From Isoptericola sp044389085 (GTDB lineage: Bacteria; Actinomycetota; Actinomycetes; Actinomycetales; Cellulomonadaceae): a stretch of DNA of 64,000 nucleotides. Position 1 is the first letter of the stretch. Every line of letters starts with the position of its first letter. This document shows positions 7,580 through 15,944 of the stretch, piece by piece. The notes beneath the pieces are model-generated. The model made no database searches, had not been told where the DNA came from, and saw only the letters and a program-made list of their open reading frames with translations. Location of the stretch: the NCBI RefSeq assembly GCF_044389085.1, contig NZ_JBIRXP010000003.1:124001-188000 (forward strand). Direction: 5' to 3'. Position numbers and translations under genes: made by a program.

Positions 7580-9010
7580 TCACTCGCCCCGGCGATCCGC
7601 CGATCGGACGCCGACCCCTGCGAGCTCGACCGCCTCCGCGAGGTGACGGGCCTCCAGCAGCTGCATCCCCGCGGGCGCCCTGACCGACGTCCCGGCGGGG
7701 ACGACGGCGCGCACGAAGCCGAGCCGCGCGGCCTCGCCGACCCGCCGGTCCAGGCCGGTGACGGGACGGATGTCGCCCGCGAGACCCACCTCGCCGACCG
7801 CGACGGTGCCGGTGGGCAGCGGCTCCCCGGTGCGGGCCGAGACGATCGCGAGGGCCGTCGCCAGGTCGGCGGCAGGCTCGGTCACGCGCGCGCCGCCGAT
7901 GGTCGAGACGTAGACGTCCTGGTCGGCCAGGCGCAGGCCCGCGTGCCGGTGCAGGACGGCGAGGATCATGGCGAGGCGGGACGACTCGACGCCGCTGGTG
8001 GTGCGGCGCGGGTTGGCCAGCGGCGAGGGCGCGACCAGCGACTGCAGCTCCAGGGCGAGCGGGCGGCGGCCCTCGAGGGTCACGGTGACGCACGTGCCCG
8101 GTACGCCCGCGCCGAGGTGGGAGAGGAAAAGGCCGCTCGGGTCGCTGAGCCCGATGATGCCCCGCTCGGACAGCTCGAAGCAGCCCACCTCGTCGGTGGG
8201 GCCGTAGCGGTTCTTCACGGCCCGGACCATCCGCAGCCGCGAGTGCCGGTCGCCCTCGAACTGGCACACCACGTCCACCAGGTGCTCCAGGGTGCGCGGC
8301 CCCGCGACCGTGCCGTCCTTGGTGACGTGCCCGACCAGCAGCACGGGGACCTGGCGGGACTTGGCGACGGCGATGAGCGACGCCGCGACCTCGCGCACCT
8401 GGCTGACGCCGCCGGGGGCGCCGTCCACCTCGGCCGACGCGATGGTCTGCACCGAGTCGACGACCAGCAGGTCGGGCTCGTTGGCCTCGATGTGGCCGAG
8501 CACGGTGCCGAGGTCGGTCTCGGCGGCGAGCAGCAGCGTGGGAGCGAGCGCGCCGACCCGCTCGGCGCGCAGCCGCACCTGGCCGGCGGACTCCTCGCCC
8601 GTCACGTACAGCACGGTGCGGGCGTCGTGGCCGTCCGCGCCGCGCGCGTAGGCGGCCGCGACGTCGAGCAGCAGCGTCGACTTGCCGACCCCGGGCTCGC
8701 CGGCCAGCAGCACGACCGCGCCCGGGACCAGGCCGCCGCCCAGCACCCGGTCCAGCTCCGGCACCTGGGTGGGCGCCGCCTGCGCGGCGGCGACGTCGAT
8801 GTCCCCGATGGGGCGCGCGGGCGCGCGCCCCGGGCTCGTCGCCACCGTGCGCGGCCCGGCCGACGCCGGCCCCTCGTCCGTGACCGTGCCCCACTCCTGG
8901 CACTCGCCGCACCGGCCCACCCACTTGGGGGTGGTCCACCCGCACTCGGTGCAGCGGTAGCCGGGGCGCGACTGCTTGGCGCGGGTGCGGGACGACGTCG
9001 TGGTGCTCAC
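7580..9010 (-). CDS. radA: DNA repair protein RadA/Sms
   Basis: A RecA-like ATPase and branched-DNA helicase in recombinational repair. In order: a C4 zinc finger at the N-terminus (CTECGWTTPKWVGRCGEC, about residues 20-37), Walker A GEPGVGKST, Walker B-type LLVVDSVQT, the RadA signature KNRYG, and a C-terminal Lon-protease-like domain. 476 residues, normal for the family. The GTG at 9010 is chosen over upstream in-frame codons because the zinc finger then sits near the N-terminus and TAGCGT lies 8 bp upstream. The next gene, 24 bp downstream, is disA. Confidence 0.96.
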   Translation of the reverse strand: MSTTTSSRTRAKQSRPGYRCTECGWTTPKWVGRCGECQEWGTVTDEGPASAGPRTVATSPGRAPARPIGDIDVAAAQAAPTQVPELDRVLGGGLVPGAVVLLAGEPGVGKSTLLLDVAAAYARGADGHDARTVLYVTGEESAGQVRLRAERVGALAPTLLLAAETDLGTVLGHIEANEPDLLVVDSVQTIASAEVDGAPGGVSQVREVAASLIAVAKSRQVPVLLVGHVTKDGTVAGPRTLEHLVDVVCQFEGDRHSRLRMVRAVKNRYGPTDEVGCFELSERGIIGLSDPSGLFLSHLGAGVPGTCVTVTLEGRRPLALELQSLVAPSPLANPRRTTSGVESSRLAMILAVLHRHAGLRLADQDVYVSTIGGARVTEPAADLATALAIVSARTGEPLPTGTVAVGEVGLAGDIRPVTGLDRRVGEAARLGFVRAVVPAGTSVRAPAGMQLLEARHLAEAVELAGVGVRSADRRGE

Positions 9011-9018
9011 GTCGTCCG

Positions 9019-9024
9019 ACGCTA
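9019..9024 (-). promoter_or_regulatory. Probable -10 box of radA
   Basis: TAGCGT on the minus strand, 8 bp before the GTG start at 9010. Confidence 0.4.
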
Positions 9025-9122
9025 GGGGTTGGCACCGACAGCGCTCCATCGTGGCGCCGGACGACGACGCCCGATGACGGCGCACGATGACAACGCACGA
9101 TGACGGCGGCGATGATGACGGC

Positions 9123-9815
9123 ATGGTCCCCGTGCCCCCGGAGGTGAGCCGCTTCCTGCGCGACGGCCGCCTGGAGACGATGCCGCGGCGGCGGGAGCGC
9201 CGCAGGACGGTGGCCCGGTGGCTCGCGCACGGGGCCCTGCCCGTCCTCCTCGACACCGTGGGGGAGCGCGAGCTCACCGGCCGGCTGGCGGAGATCGCCG
9301 ACGACCCGGTCGGGGCGCGCCGGGCCCTCGTGGACCTCGGCCTCGTGCACCGCACCCGGGACGGCGCGGAGTACTGGCGCACGGAGGTCACGGAGTTCGA
9401 CGACGTCGGCCCGGCCGACGACGCCGGGCACGTGACGCTCCACCTCGACGCCGCCCGGGTCGACTCGATCGCCACGTTCTACGACGAGCTGAACCGCGTG
9501 TTCATGGCGGGCGAGGACTGGCGGCTCGGGCCGAGCCTCGACGCGCTGGACGACCTGCTGCACGGCGGCTTCGGCGCCGCGCACGGCGCGGACCGGCTCA
9601 CCGTCGTCTGGCACGGGTTCGCCCGCTCCCGCGACGCCCTGGGCTTCGCGGCGACGCGCGACCACTATCGGGCGAAGCTCGCGGACCCGTGGTTCGACAC
9701 GGCGCTGTTCCGCCAGCGGCTCGACGACCTCGAGGCCGGGCGCGGCAAGACCTACGCCGAGCTCGTCCTCGAGGTCTTCGCCGACCACCCCGAGGTGGAG
9801 CTGCTGCTGCGTTGA
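9123..9815 (+). CDS. DUF2087-barstar fusion protein
   Basis: A 230-residue protein with two apparent domains. Residues about 5-85 match the DUF2087 pattern (basic LETMPRRRERRRTVARWL, then ELTGRL, then DDPVGARRALVDLGLVHRTRDGAEYWR). Residues about 100-190 look like barstar, the barnase-type ribonuclease inhibitor (HLDAARVDSIATFYDELNRVF, then GPSLDALDDLLHGG). Barstar proteins normally block a partner RNase, but no RNase gene is adjacent. The ATG at 9123 is preferred to 9087, whose extension is an Asp-rich stretch from a degenerate GATGACGGC repeat. The pairing could be an orphan immunity protein or a regulator; role unknown. Confidence 0.75.
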   Translation: MVPVPPEVSRFLRDGRLETMPRRRERRRTVARWLAHGALPVLLDTVGERELTGRLAEIADDPVGARRALVDLGLVHRTRDGAEYWRTEVTEFDDVGPADDAGHVTLHLDAARVDSIATFYDELNRVFMAGEDWRLGPSLDALDDLLHGGFGAAHGADRLTVVWHGFARSRDALGFAATRDHYRAKLADPWFDTALFRQRLDDLEAGRGKTYAELVLEVFADHPEVELLLR

Positions 9816-9913
9816 GCCGGCGTCGTCGACACGCTGTGGCCGGACGCGGCCGATGCCGCGCACGGCGCCCTAGGCTGCGGGGTGCAACGCCGCCGACCCC
9901 GCAGGAGGACATC

Positions 9914-10540
9914 GTGAGCCAGGCACGCACGGGCGGGAAGGGCCGCCCGTCGCCGGCGGTGTTCCGACGCCGGCGCATCGTGGTGGCGTCGGCCGCGGGC
10001 GCGCTGGTGCTCCTGGTGGTGCTGCTGACCGCCTTCGTGTGGCCCGGGTTCGCGCAGGACGAGCCGGAGCCGCAGGCCACCGTGACCGCGCCCGTGCCGA
10101 CGCCGACGATCGCGCCGAGCGGCCGCCCGGGCGACCAGACGGCGTTCGTCAAGGCGCAGCCCGACTCCGTGCTGGCGCTGGCGCTGCGCGAGGTCACGGA
10201 GGACAAGTCCTGGGAGGAGGACGCCGACGCCGTCGAGTCGTGGCAGCTCGTCTACGCGGACGGCGACGGCGAGGGCGCGACGTCCGTCGAGGTGCACGCC
10301 GGGCAGTGGGAGGACGACGACGCGGCGACCGCGGCCTACGGGGCCCTGGTCAAGGCCGCCGGCGAGCCGACCGGCGAGGGCGAGGTCTCCGTCGACGGCC
10401 AGGCCACCGGCGCCTACGTGGTGACGCCCGGCTCCACCGAGGGCACCGCTGTCGTGACGTGGCGCAACGGCACCGCGGTGCTGCAGGCCACCGGCCCGGC
10501 CGACCTGGTCGAGGACTTCTACTCCGCCTACCCGCTGTAG
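9914..10540 (+). CDS. Membrane-anchored hypothetical protein
   Basis: Not assigned to a known function. A 208-residue protein with a short basic cytoplasmic N-terminus, one transmembrane helix (about residues 22-46, IVVASAAGALVLLVVLLTAFVW), a Pro/Thr-rich linker (about 50-75) and an external domain of about 130 residues rich in acidic residues and short strands, ending NGTAVLQATGPADLVEDFYSAYPL. This layout resembles the actinobacterial DUF4245-type anchored proteins, but the match is weak. The GTG start is supported by GGAGGA 5 bp upstream. It precedes proC in the same direction, with a 58-bp gap and a separate proC promoter. Confidence 0.7.
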   Translation: MSQARTGGKGRPSPAVFRRRRIVVASAAGALVLLVVLLTAFVWPGFAQDEPEPQATVTAPVPTPTIAPSGRPGDQTAFVKAQPDSVLALALREVTEDKSWEEDADAVESWQLVYADGDGEGATSVEVHAGQWEDDDAATAAYGALVKAAGEPTGEGEVSVDGQATGAYVVTPGSTEGTAVVTWRNGTAVLQATGPADLVEDFYSAYPL

Positions 10541-10585
10541 CCCGGGCGGAGCCGGCGACGACGGCCCGGACCGGCCGCGGCGACG

Positions 10586-10591
10586 TACCGT
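10586..10591 (+). promoter_or_regulatory. Probable -10 box of proC
   Basis: TACCGT, then 7 bp, then the preferred GTG start at 10599. Confidence 0.5.
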
Positions 10592-10598
10592 GGTGCCC

Positions 10599-11462
10599 GT
10601 GAGCGAGCAGACTGACGAGCAGGCCGGAACCCCCACGAACCACCAGGTGGGCGGCGTGAAGATGGCGTTCCTCGGCACGGGGAACATGGGCGAGGCGGTG
10701 CTGGCGGGCGCGCTGGCCGCGGGCGTCGCGCCGCAGGACGTGGTGGCCACCTCCCGCCGGGCGGAGCGGGGGGCGCACCTCACCGAGCGGTTCGGCGTCC
10801 GCGCGACGACGGACAACGTCGCCGCGGTCGAGGGCGCGCACGTCGTCGTCGTCGGTGTGAAGCCCAAGGACGTGGGGGCGATGCTCGACCGCGTGGCGGA
10901 CGCCCTGGAGCCGGGCGCAGTCGTCGTCAGCCTGGCGGCGGGCCTGCCGCTGTCGTTCTTCGAGCAGCGCCTCCCCGCCGGGACGCCCGTGGTCCGGACG
11001 ATGCCGAACACCCCCGCGCTGGTGGGTGCGGGCGTCACCGCCGTCGTCGGCGGCAGCGCGGCCCGCGAGGACGACGTCGCGCTGGTGGAGAAGGTGCTCT
11101 CCGGCTCCGGTCACGTCTTCCGTGTCGCCGAGAAGGACATCGACGCGTTCGGCGCGCTCGCCGGGTCGGGCCCGGCCTACGTGTTCTACGTGGTCGACGC
11201 GATGGCGGAGGCGGGCGTGCTGCTCGGCCTCACGCGCGATGTCGCGCGCCGCCTGGCCGTCGAGACCGTGCTCGGCTCGGCCAAGCTGCTCGACGAGACC
11301 GGGGAGCACCCGGTCCTGCTGCGCGAGAAGGTCTCCTCGCCCGGTGGCACCACCGTCGCCGCGCTGCGCAAGCTCGACGACGGCGGCGTGCGTGCCGCGT
11401 TCCTCGACGCGCTCGAGGCTGCGCGCGACCGCTCCCGCGAGCTCGCGGCCGAGCACGCCTGA
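10599..11462 (+). CDS. proC: Pyrroline-5-carboxylate reductase
   Basis: Last step of proline synthesis: NAD(P)H-dependent reduction of 1-pyrroline-5-carboxylate. 287 residues. The Rossmann motif is FLGTGNMGEAVLAG near the N-terminus, MPNTPALVGAG is in the middle, and the family signature spans GSGPAYVFYVVDAM to VSSPGGTTVAALRKLDDGG. Three GTG codons lie at the 5' end (10590, 10593, 10599); the last is preferred for its distance to the TACCGT box. A short non-conserved tail (SEQTDEQAGTPTNHQ) precedes the Rossmann fold. A TetR gene follows 23 bp after the stop. Confidence 0.95.
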   Translation: MSEQTDEQAGTPTNHQVGGVKMAFLGTGNMGEAVLAGALAAGVAPQDVVATSRRAERGAHLTERFGVRATTDNVAAVEGAHVVVVGVKPKDVGAMLDRVADALEPGAVVVSLAAGLPLSFFEQRLPAGTPVVRTMPNTPALVGAGVTAVVGGSAAREDDVALVEKVLSGSGHVFRVAEKDIDAFGALAGSGPAYVFYVVDAMAEAGVLLGLTRDVARRLAVETVLGSAKLLDETGEHPVLLREKVSSPGGTTVAALRKLDDGGVRAAFLDALEAARDRSRELAAEHA

Positions 11463-11485
11463 GCCGGGTCCGAGGTGGAGCGGTG

Positions 11486-12112
11486 GTGAGCGGCGGTCGG
11501 GCGGACGACGGCGCGGGGAGCGCGCGCCGGGGGCGGCGGCCGGCGGGGCAGGACACCCGCGCCGTGGTGCTCGCCGGCGCCCGCGAGGAGTTCCGCGAGC
11601 GCGGCTACGAGGCGGCGTCCGTCCGCTCGGTGGCGCGGCGTGCCGGCGTCGACCCGGGCACGGTGCGGCACTGGTTCGGCGGCAAGACGCAGCTGTTCAC
11701 CGCGTCTCTCGGGCTCGTCGACGTCGACCCGGCGGCGATCGTGCGCGCCGCGGCCGACGGGCCGGTGGAGAGCCTGGGGGAGCGGCTCGTGCGCGCCGTG
11801 GTCGACGTCTGGGACACGGACTACGGCGAGACGGTGCGCCTGGTGATCCCGGCGGTGATGTCCGACCCGGGGCTGCGCGCCCTGCTGCCCCAGTTCCTCG
11901 GGGCGGAGCTCCTCGGGCCGATCGTCGCGCGCCTCGGGGTCGCGGACGCGCGGCTGCGGGCCTCGCTCGTCGCCTCGCAGATGGCGGGGGTGCTGATGAC
12001 GCGTTACCTCGTGCCGATCGAGCCGCTCGCGTCGGAGTCACCCGCGGGCGTCGCGGCGCTCGTCGGCCCGTCCGTGCAGCGCTACCTCACAGGGGACCTC
12101 CCTCCGGCCTGA
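11486..12112 (+). CDS. TetR-family transcriptional regulator
   Basis: A 208-residue repressor. The TetR N-terminal domain spans about residues 22-70 (LAGAREEFRERGYEAASVRSVARRAGVDPGTVRHWFGGK), with the recognition helix around GVDPGTVRHWF. The C-terminal ligand domain resembles the TetR_C type with a conserved SQMAGVLMTRYLVPIEPLA stretch. GTG at 11486 is chosen over 11483 because GAGGTGGAG ends about 6 bp upstream. It is followed, after palindrome A2, by an ABC-2 exporter in the same direction, which it probably regulates; the ligand is unknown. Confidence 0.85.
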   Translation: MSGGRADDGAGSARRGRRPAGQDTRAVVLAGAREEFRERGYEAASVRSVARRAGVDPGTVRHWFGGKTQLFTASLGLVDVDPAAIVRAAADGPVESLGERLVRAVVDVWDTDYGETVRLVIPAVMSDPGLRALLPQFLGAELLGPIVARLGVADARLRASLVASQMAGVLMTRYLVPIEPLASESPAGVAALVGPSVQRYLTGDLPPA

Positions 12113-12115
12113 CGC

Positions 12116-12173
12116 TGTGGGCGCGATTTCGGGGATAATCCGGGCTCGAATTGTCCCCGAAATCGCGCCCACA
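12116..12173. repeat. Palindromic element A2 (family A)
   Basis: Perfect 20-bp outer arms TGTGGGCGCGATTTCGGGGA (12116-12135; complement 12154-12173) extended inward with a G-T pair. It starts 4 bp after the tetR stop. It shares GCGCGATTTCGGGGA with A1 but lies between co-directional genes. Confidence 0.9.
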
Positions 12174-12222
12174 ACACCCGGGGGATTGCGCGGCATCGGC
12201 CCGCGGGAGCAGAATTCTCCAC

Positions 12223-12978
12223 ATGGGGAATAACGGCGACGCGGTGCGGGTCCGGGGGCTCCGGGTCGAGCGCGGCGGCCGGACGATCATCGACGGGCTG
12301 GACGTGTCGGTGCCCGCCGGCCAGGTGGTGGGACTGCTCGGCCCGTCCGGCTCGGGCAAGACGACGCTCATGCGCGCCGTCGTCGGCGTCCAGGCCCGCG
12401 TCACCGGCGAGGTGACCGTGCTCGGCGCGCCCGCCGGCTCGCCCGGCCTGCGGCGCCGCGTCGGCTACGTGACGCAGGCGGCCTCCGTGTACACCGACCT
12501 CACGGTGGTGCAGAACCTGCGCTACTTCGCCCGGCTCGCCGGCCTGCCGCGCGCGGGCGCCGAGGCGGCGGTGCGGCGCGCCGTCACCGCCGTCGACCTG
12601 GGCGGGCACGAGAGGCAGCGCGTCGGCACCCTGTCCGGCGGGGAGCGCTCGCGCGTCTCGCTCGGCGCGGCGCTCGTCGGCGACCCGGAGCTCCTCGTGC
12701 TCGACGAGCCCACCGTGGGCCTCGACCCCGTCCTGCGCCGCGACCTGTGGGCGATGTTCCGCCGCCTCGCGGGCGAGGGGCGCGCCCTCCTCGTCTCCAG
12801 CCACGTCATGGACGAGGCCACCCAGTGCGACCGCCTGCTGCTGCTGCGCGACGGCGCGCTCGTCGCCGACACGACGCCGGCCGAGCTGCTCGCCACGACC
12901 GGGGCGCCGGACGCCGAGCGGGCGTTCCTCGCGCTCATCGACCAGCAGGCCGCGACGACCGGGGAGGGCTCCCGATGA
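12223..12978 (+). CDS. ABC-2 exporter, ATP-binding subunit
   Basis: A 251-residue ATPase of the DrrA/ABC-2 type. Walker A is GPSGSGKTT (about residues 41-49), Q-loop VTQAAS, signature LSGGERSRVSLGAAL, Walker B LLVLDEP, and the switch histidine is in LLVSSHVMDEA. It drives the permease encoded next, whose ATG overlaps this stop codon (ATGA). Substrate unknown; the family exports drugs, lipids or peptides. The ATG at 12223 is preceded by CAGAAT at 7 bp, again fitting a leaderless start. Probably controlled by the upstream TetR. Confidence 0.92.
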   Translation: MGNNGDAVRVRGLRVERGGRTIIDGLDVSVPAGQVVGLLGPSGSGKTTLMRAVVGVQARVTGEVTVLGAPAGSPGLRRRVGYVTQAASVYTDLTVVQNLRYFARLAGLPRAGAEAAVRRAVTAVDLGGHERQRVGTLSGGERSRVSLGAALVGDPELLVLDEPTVGLDPVLRRDLWAMFRRLAGEGRALLVSSHVMDEATQCDRLLLLRDGALVADTTPAELLATTGAPDAERAFLALIDQQAATTGEGSR

Positions 12979-13697
12979 CGCTCACCACGACGACGGCGGG
13001 CCGCGTGCTGGCGCAGCTCCGCTTCGACCGCCGCACCGTGGCGCTGATCCTCGTGCTGCCGTGCCTGCTGCTCGGCCTCATCGCGTGGATGTTCGACGGC
13101 ACCCCCGTGCTCGACCAGTTCGGCCCGATGCTCGTGGGCTTGTTCCCGCTGATCGTCATGTTCCTCGTGACGAGCGTGGCGACGCTCCGCGAGCGGCAGT
13201 CGGGCACCCTCGAGCGGCTGATGACGACGCCGCTGCGCAAGGGCGACTTCGTGGCCGGCTACGCGCTCGCGTTCGCCGGCCTCGCGCTGCTGCAGTCGCT
13301 GGTGGTGGTCGGCTTCGCGCTCGCCGTGGGGATGGACGTGCTGGGCCCGCTCTGGTTGGTGCTCGTCGTGGCGATGCTCGACGCCGTCCTCGGCTGCTGC
13401 CTCGGCCTCGCCGCCTCCGCGCTCGCGCGCACGGAGTTCCAGGCCGTGCAGATGATGCCCGCCGTGATCTTCCCGCAGCTCATCACCTGCGGGCTGCTCA
13501 TGCCGCGCGACGAGATGCCGCAGGTGCTCGAGTGGCTCTCGCGCGTCTTCCCGCTCACCTACGCCGTCGAGGCGATGCAGACCCTCGCCGCCGGCGGCGC
13601 GTGGGCGGACGTGCGGGGAGCCGTCGGCGCCATCGCGCTGTTCATCGTCGGCGCCGTCGTGCTCGGCGTCGCCACCCTGCGCCGTCGCACCGCCTGA
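12975..13697 (+). CDS. ABC-2 exporter, permease subunit
   Basis: A 240-residue membrane protein with six predicted transmembrane helices in the ABC-2 arrangement: after LILVLPCLLLGLIAWMF come the LFPLIVMFLVTSVATLRERQSGTLERLMTTPLRKGDF coupling region and four further helices. The VFPLTYAVEAM motif near the C-terminus is typical of ABC-2 permeases. Translationally coupled to the ATPase by a 4-bp ATGA overlap. Palindrome C1 begins 11 bp after the stop. Confidence 0.92.
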   Translation: MTLTTTTAGRVLAQLRFDRRTVALILVLPCLLLGLIAWMFDGTPVLDQFGPMLVGLFPLIVMFLVTSVATLRERQSGTLERLMTTPLRKGDFVAGYALAFAGLALLQSLVVVGFALAVGMDVLGPLWLVLVVAMLDAVLGCCLGLAASALARTEFQAVQMMPAVIFPQLITCGLLMPRDEMPQVLEWLSRVFPLTYAVEAMQTLAAGGAWADVRGAVGAIALFIVGAVVLGVATLRRRTA

Positions 13698-13707
13698 CCC
13701 GCCTGCG

Positions 13708-13770
13708 CATCGTGCGTGCCGAATTGCTCCTCAAACGGCCCGTTTGAGGAGCAATTCGGCACGCACGATG
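13708..13770. repeat. Palindromic element C1 (family C), perfect 31-bp arms
   Basis: Arms 13708-13738 and 13740-13770 are perfectly complementary around one unpaired base. The arm contains CGTGCGTGCCGAATTGCTCC, conspicuously AT-richer than its surroundings. It lies between convergent stops (ABC permease 13697, phytase 13781), 10 bp from each. A diverged copy, C2, sits inside menE. Confidence 0.95.
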
Positions 13771-13780
13771 GCGAACGGGG

Positions 13781-15160
13781 TCAGCGGAAGCGCGGGTCGT
13801 TCCCGGTGCGGGTGCTGACGACGAGGCCCAGCTCGTCGGCGACGTCGTCCCAGGCGACGTACGAGAACCCGGTCGCGTCGCCGCGGCCCGGCTCGACGTC
13901 GGCGCCGGTCTCCGGCTCGTCATGGGTGACGAGCAGGCCCTGGCGGTACGGGCCGACGGGGCGGTTCGTCACCGCGAGGCCGTCGGAGCCGTTGACGTCG
14001 TCCACGCCGTCCGTGCCCGCGACGCGGAACGAGCCGAGGGCACGGTTGCGGCCCGTCGTGGAGTACACGGCGTAGGTGTCGTCGCCCTGGCTGGACACGA
14101 TGACGTACCCCGTGCGGCCGGGGCCGTGGTAGACGTCGACGCCCTCGGCGTCGGCGGTGAGCAGGTCGCCGCCGAACGGGTTCGCGGCGACGGCCTCCGC
14201 CTCGGACGAGCCGTCGGCGGGGGAGCACTCCTCGGTCCCGGGGTCGTAGGCGTCCTGGACCCCGAAGTCGGTGACCGTGTCGACGAGGCGGGCCTCGCCG
14301 GACCCCAGCGGCAGCGGCAGGCGCCACAGGCCGACGTCCTCCTGCGCGGCGTACAGGGTGCCCGTGCGCTGGTCGACGGACAGCCCCTCGAGCTGCGGGC
14401 CCACCCCCGGCTCGTCGCAGGGCGTCCACGTGGTGCCGTCGGGCAGCTCGAACGACGCGGGCAGGTCGAGGTGCTCGACCTCCGCGTACCCGACCGTGCC
14501 GTCGGCGCGCGGGACGATCCGGGCGGTGGCGATGCGGGTCGTGCCCTCCTGCGTGACGACGGCGTACGCCTCCCCGGACCGCAGCTGCCACACCGCCAGC
14601 CCGTACGCCGTCTGCTCGGAGTCGACGCCCGCCCGGTCGGGCTGGAAGAGGAAGCCCTGCTCGGCCGCGGTGATCTCGGTGAGCGGCGCGTCGGCGTCGG
14701 CGCCGGCCGGGTCGATCGCGAAGAACCGCAGCTGGTCGTTGAACCGGTCGGACACCACCGCGACGTCCACCCGCTCACCGCCCACCCGCAGCCCGTACGC
14801 GACGTCCACGTTGTTGTACCGGCCGGCGACGCCGTCCGACCGTGGTGCCACGCCGGCGGGGAGCGCCTGCACCTCGTCGCCGGCGACGTCGTAGACGCGC
14901 AGCCCGCCCTCCTTGGCGGTGGCGATGACCAGCGAGGCGCCGGAGCCCGTCGGGGGCACCCAGATCGCCGGGTCGTCGCCGGACGCGCTGCCGCCGGCCT
15001 CGTCGTCGTACAGCGGGGGCGTCTCGACGTCGGTCGTCACCGTCGCGACGCCGCGCCCATGACCGCGGTCGTGGCCGTGACCCCAGGCCGAGGACGCGGG
15101 CACGAGGGCGAGGGCGGGGAGCAGCAGCAGCGCCGGCAGGGCGGCTCGGGGGCTTCGCAT
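13781..15160 (-). CDS. Secreted beta-propeller phytase
   Basis: Releases phosphate from phytate outside the cell; the family is calcium-dependent. 459 residues. The signal peptide covers about residues 1-26 (MRSPRAALPALLLLPALALV, cleavage near SSAWG). The mature protein shows beta-propeller phytase hallmarks: DDPAIWVPP, GGLRVYDVAG, YNNVDVAYGL, VVSDRFNDQLRFFAID, GTLYAAQEDVGLWRLPL, and the strand-closing GYVIVSSQGDDTYAVY and NGSDGLAVTNRPVG. The ATG at 15160 is chosen because it gives a proper signal peptide. It is flanked by palindrome C1 at its 3' end and by ktrA upstream in the same direction. Phosphate-starvation control is likely for such genes but no Pho box was recognised. Confidence 0.92.
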   Translation of the reverse strand: MRSPRAALPALLLLPALALVPASSAWGHGHDRGHGRGVATVTTDVETPPLYDDEAGGSASGDDPAIWVPPTGSGASLVIATAKEGGLRVYDVAGDEVQALPAGVAPRSDGVAGRYNNVDVAYGLRVGGERVDVAVVSDRFNDQLRFFAIDPAGADADAPLTEITAAEQGFLFQPDRAGVDSEQTAYGLAVWQLRSGEAYAVVTQEGTTRIATARIVPRADGTVGYAEVEHLDLPASFELPDGTTWTPCDEPGVGPQLEGLSVDQRTGTLYAAQEDVGLWRLPLPLGSGEARLVDTVTDFGVQDAYDPGTEECSPADGSSEAEAVAANPFGGDLLTADAEGVDVYHGPGRTGYVIVSSQGDDTYAVYSTTGRNRALGSFRVAGTDGVDDVNGSDGLAVTNRPVGPYRQGLLVTHDEPETGADVEPGRGDATGFSYVAWDDVADELGLVVSTRTGNDPRFR

Positions 15161-15237
15161 GGACCACGAGCGTGCCGGGCGCCGTTGGCCGGGCGATGGC
15201 GCCCGCGTGAACGGTCGCCGAACACCCGCCCGGAGGG

Positions 15238-15909
15238 TCAGGGCCGGGCGGAGAACCGCTCCAGCAGGTCGGCGTGACCGGAGCAGACCAGCAGGTCGTT
15301 GGCGCTCACGCGCGTCTCGGGCGTCGCGTACTGGAACTCCACGCCGGGCGACTTCACGCCGATGACGGTGACGCCGTACCGCTTGCGGATGTCCGACTGC
15401 GCGAGCGTGAAGCCCTGCATCTCCTTCGGCGGGCGCATCTTCACGATGGTGAAGCCGTCCTCCACCTCGATGTAGTCGAGCATCTTGCCGCTGACGAGGT
15501 GCGCCACGCGCGAGCCGGCGTCGGCCTCGGGGTAGACGACGTGGTGCGCGCCGATGCGGGTGAGGATGCGGCCGTGCTCGGCGGAGATCGCCTTGGCCCA
15601 GATCTGCGGGGTGCCGAGGTCCACCAGGTTGGCCGTGATGAGCACGGACGCCTCGAGCTCGGTGCCGACGCCCACCACGGCGACGCCGAAGTCCTTGGCG
15701 CCGAGCTGGACCAGCGCCTCCGCCTCGGACGCGTCCGCCTCCACCAGCGGCAGGCGGCCGGACCACTGCGCCACGAGCTTCTCGTCGCGCTCGACGGCGA
15801 GCACGTCCTGGCCGAGGCGGTCCAGCACGGTCGCGAGCGAGGAGCCGAAGCGGCCCAGGCCGATCACGAGCACGCCCGCGTCGCGCACGGGTGCCTTCTT
15901 CTCCGCCAC
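15238..15909 (-). CDS. ktrA: Potassium uptake regulatory subunit KtrA (RCK domain)
   Basis: The cytosolic gating ring of the Ktr potassium transporter. 223 residues. RCK_N has the Rossmann motif VLVIGLGRFGSSLA (about residues 13-26) with acidic VERDEKLV at the end of the second strand, consistent with nucleotide binding; RCK_C follows (about 140-220, TLAQSDIRKRYGVTVIGVKSP). It lies 35 bp downstream of ktrB on the same strand and is presumably co-transcribed. In related bacteria c-di-AMP binds this domain, which is of interest because disA is also in this window; that link is inference. Confidence 0.93.
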   Translation of the reverse strand: MAEKKAPVRDAGVLVIGLGRFGSSLATVLDRLGQDVLAVERDEKLVAQWSGRLPLVEADASEAEALVQLGAKDFGVAVVGVGTELEASVLITANLVDLGTPQIWAKAISAEHGRILTRIGAHHVVYPEADAGSRVAHLVSGKMLDYIEVEDGFTIVKMRPPKEMQGFTLAQSDIRKRYGVTVIGVKSPGVEFQYATPETRVSANDLLVCSGHADLLERFSARP

Positions 15910-15944
15910 GGCTCTCCTCTGTCAGACGGGTCGTCGGTACGAGG

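Noticed and set aside
6467..9025. An 852-codon open frame on the plus strand opposite disA and radA
   Set aside because: Shadow of two well-supported minus-strand genes; the translation is low-complexity Arg/Gly/Ala/Val with no domain, as expected opposite GC-rich genes. The same holds for long frames opposite menD, the BCCT carrier, the NCS2 permease and nuoD.
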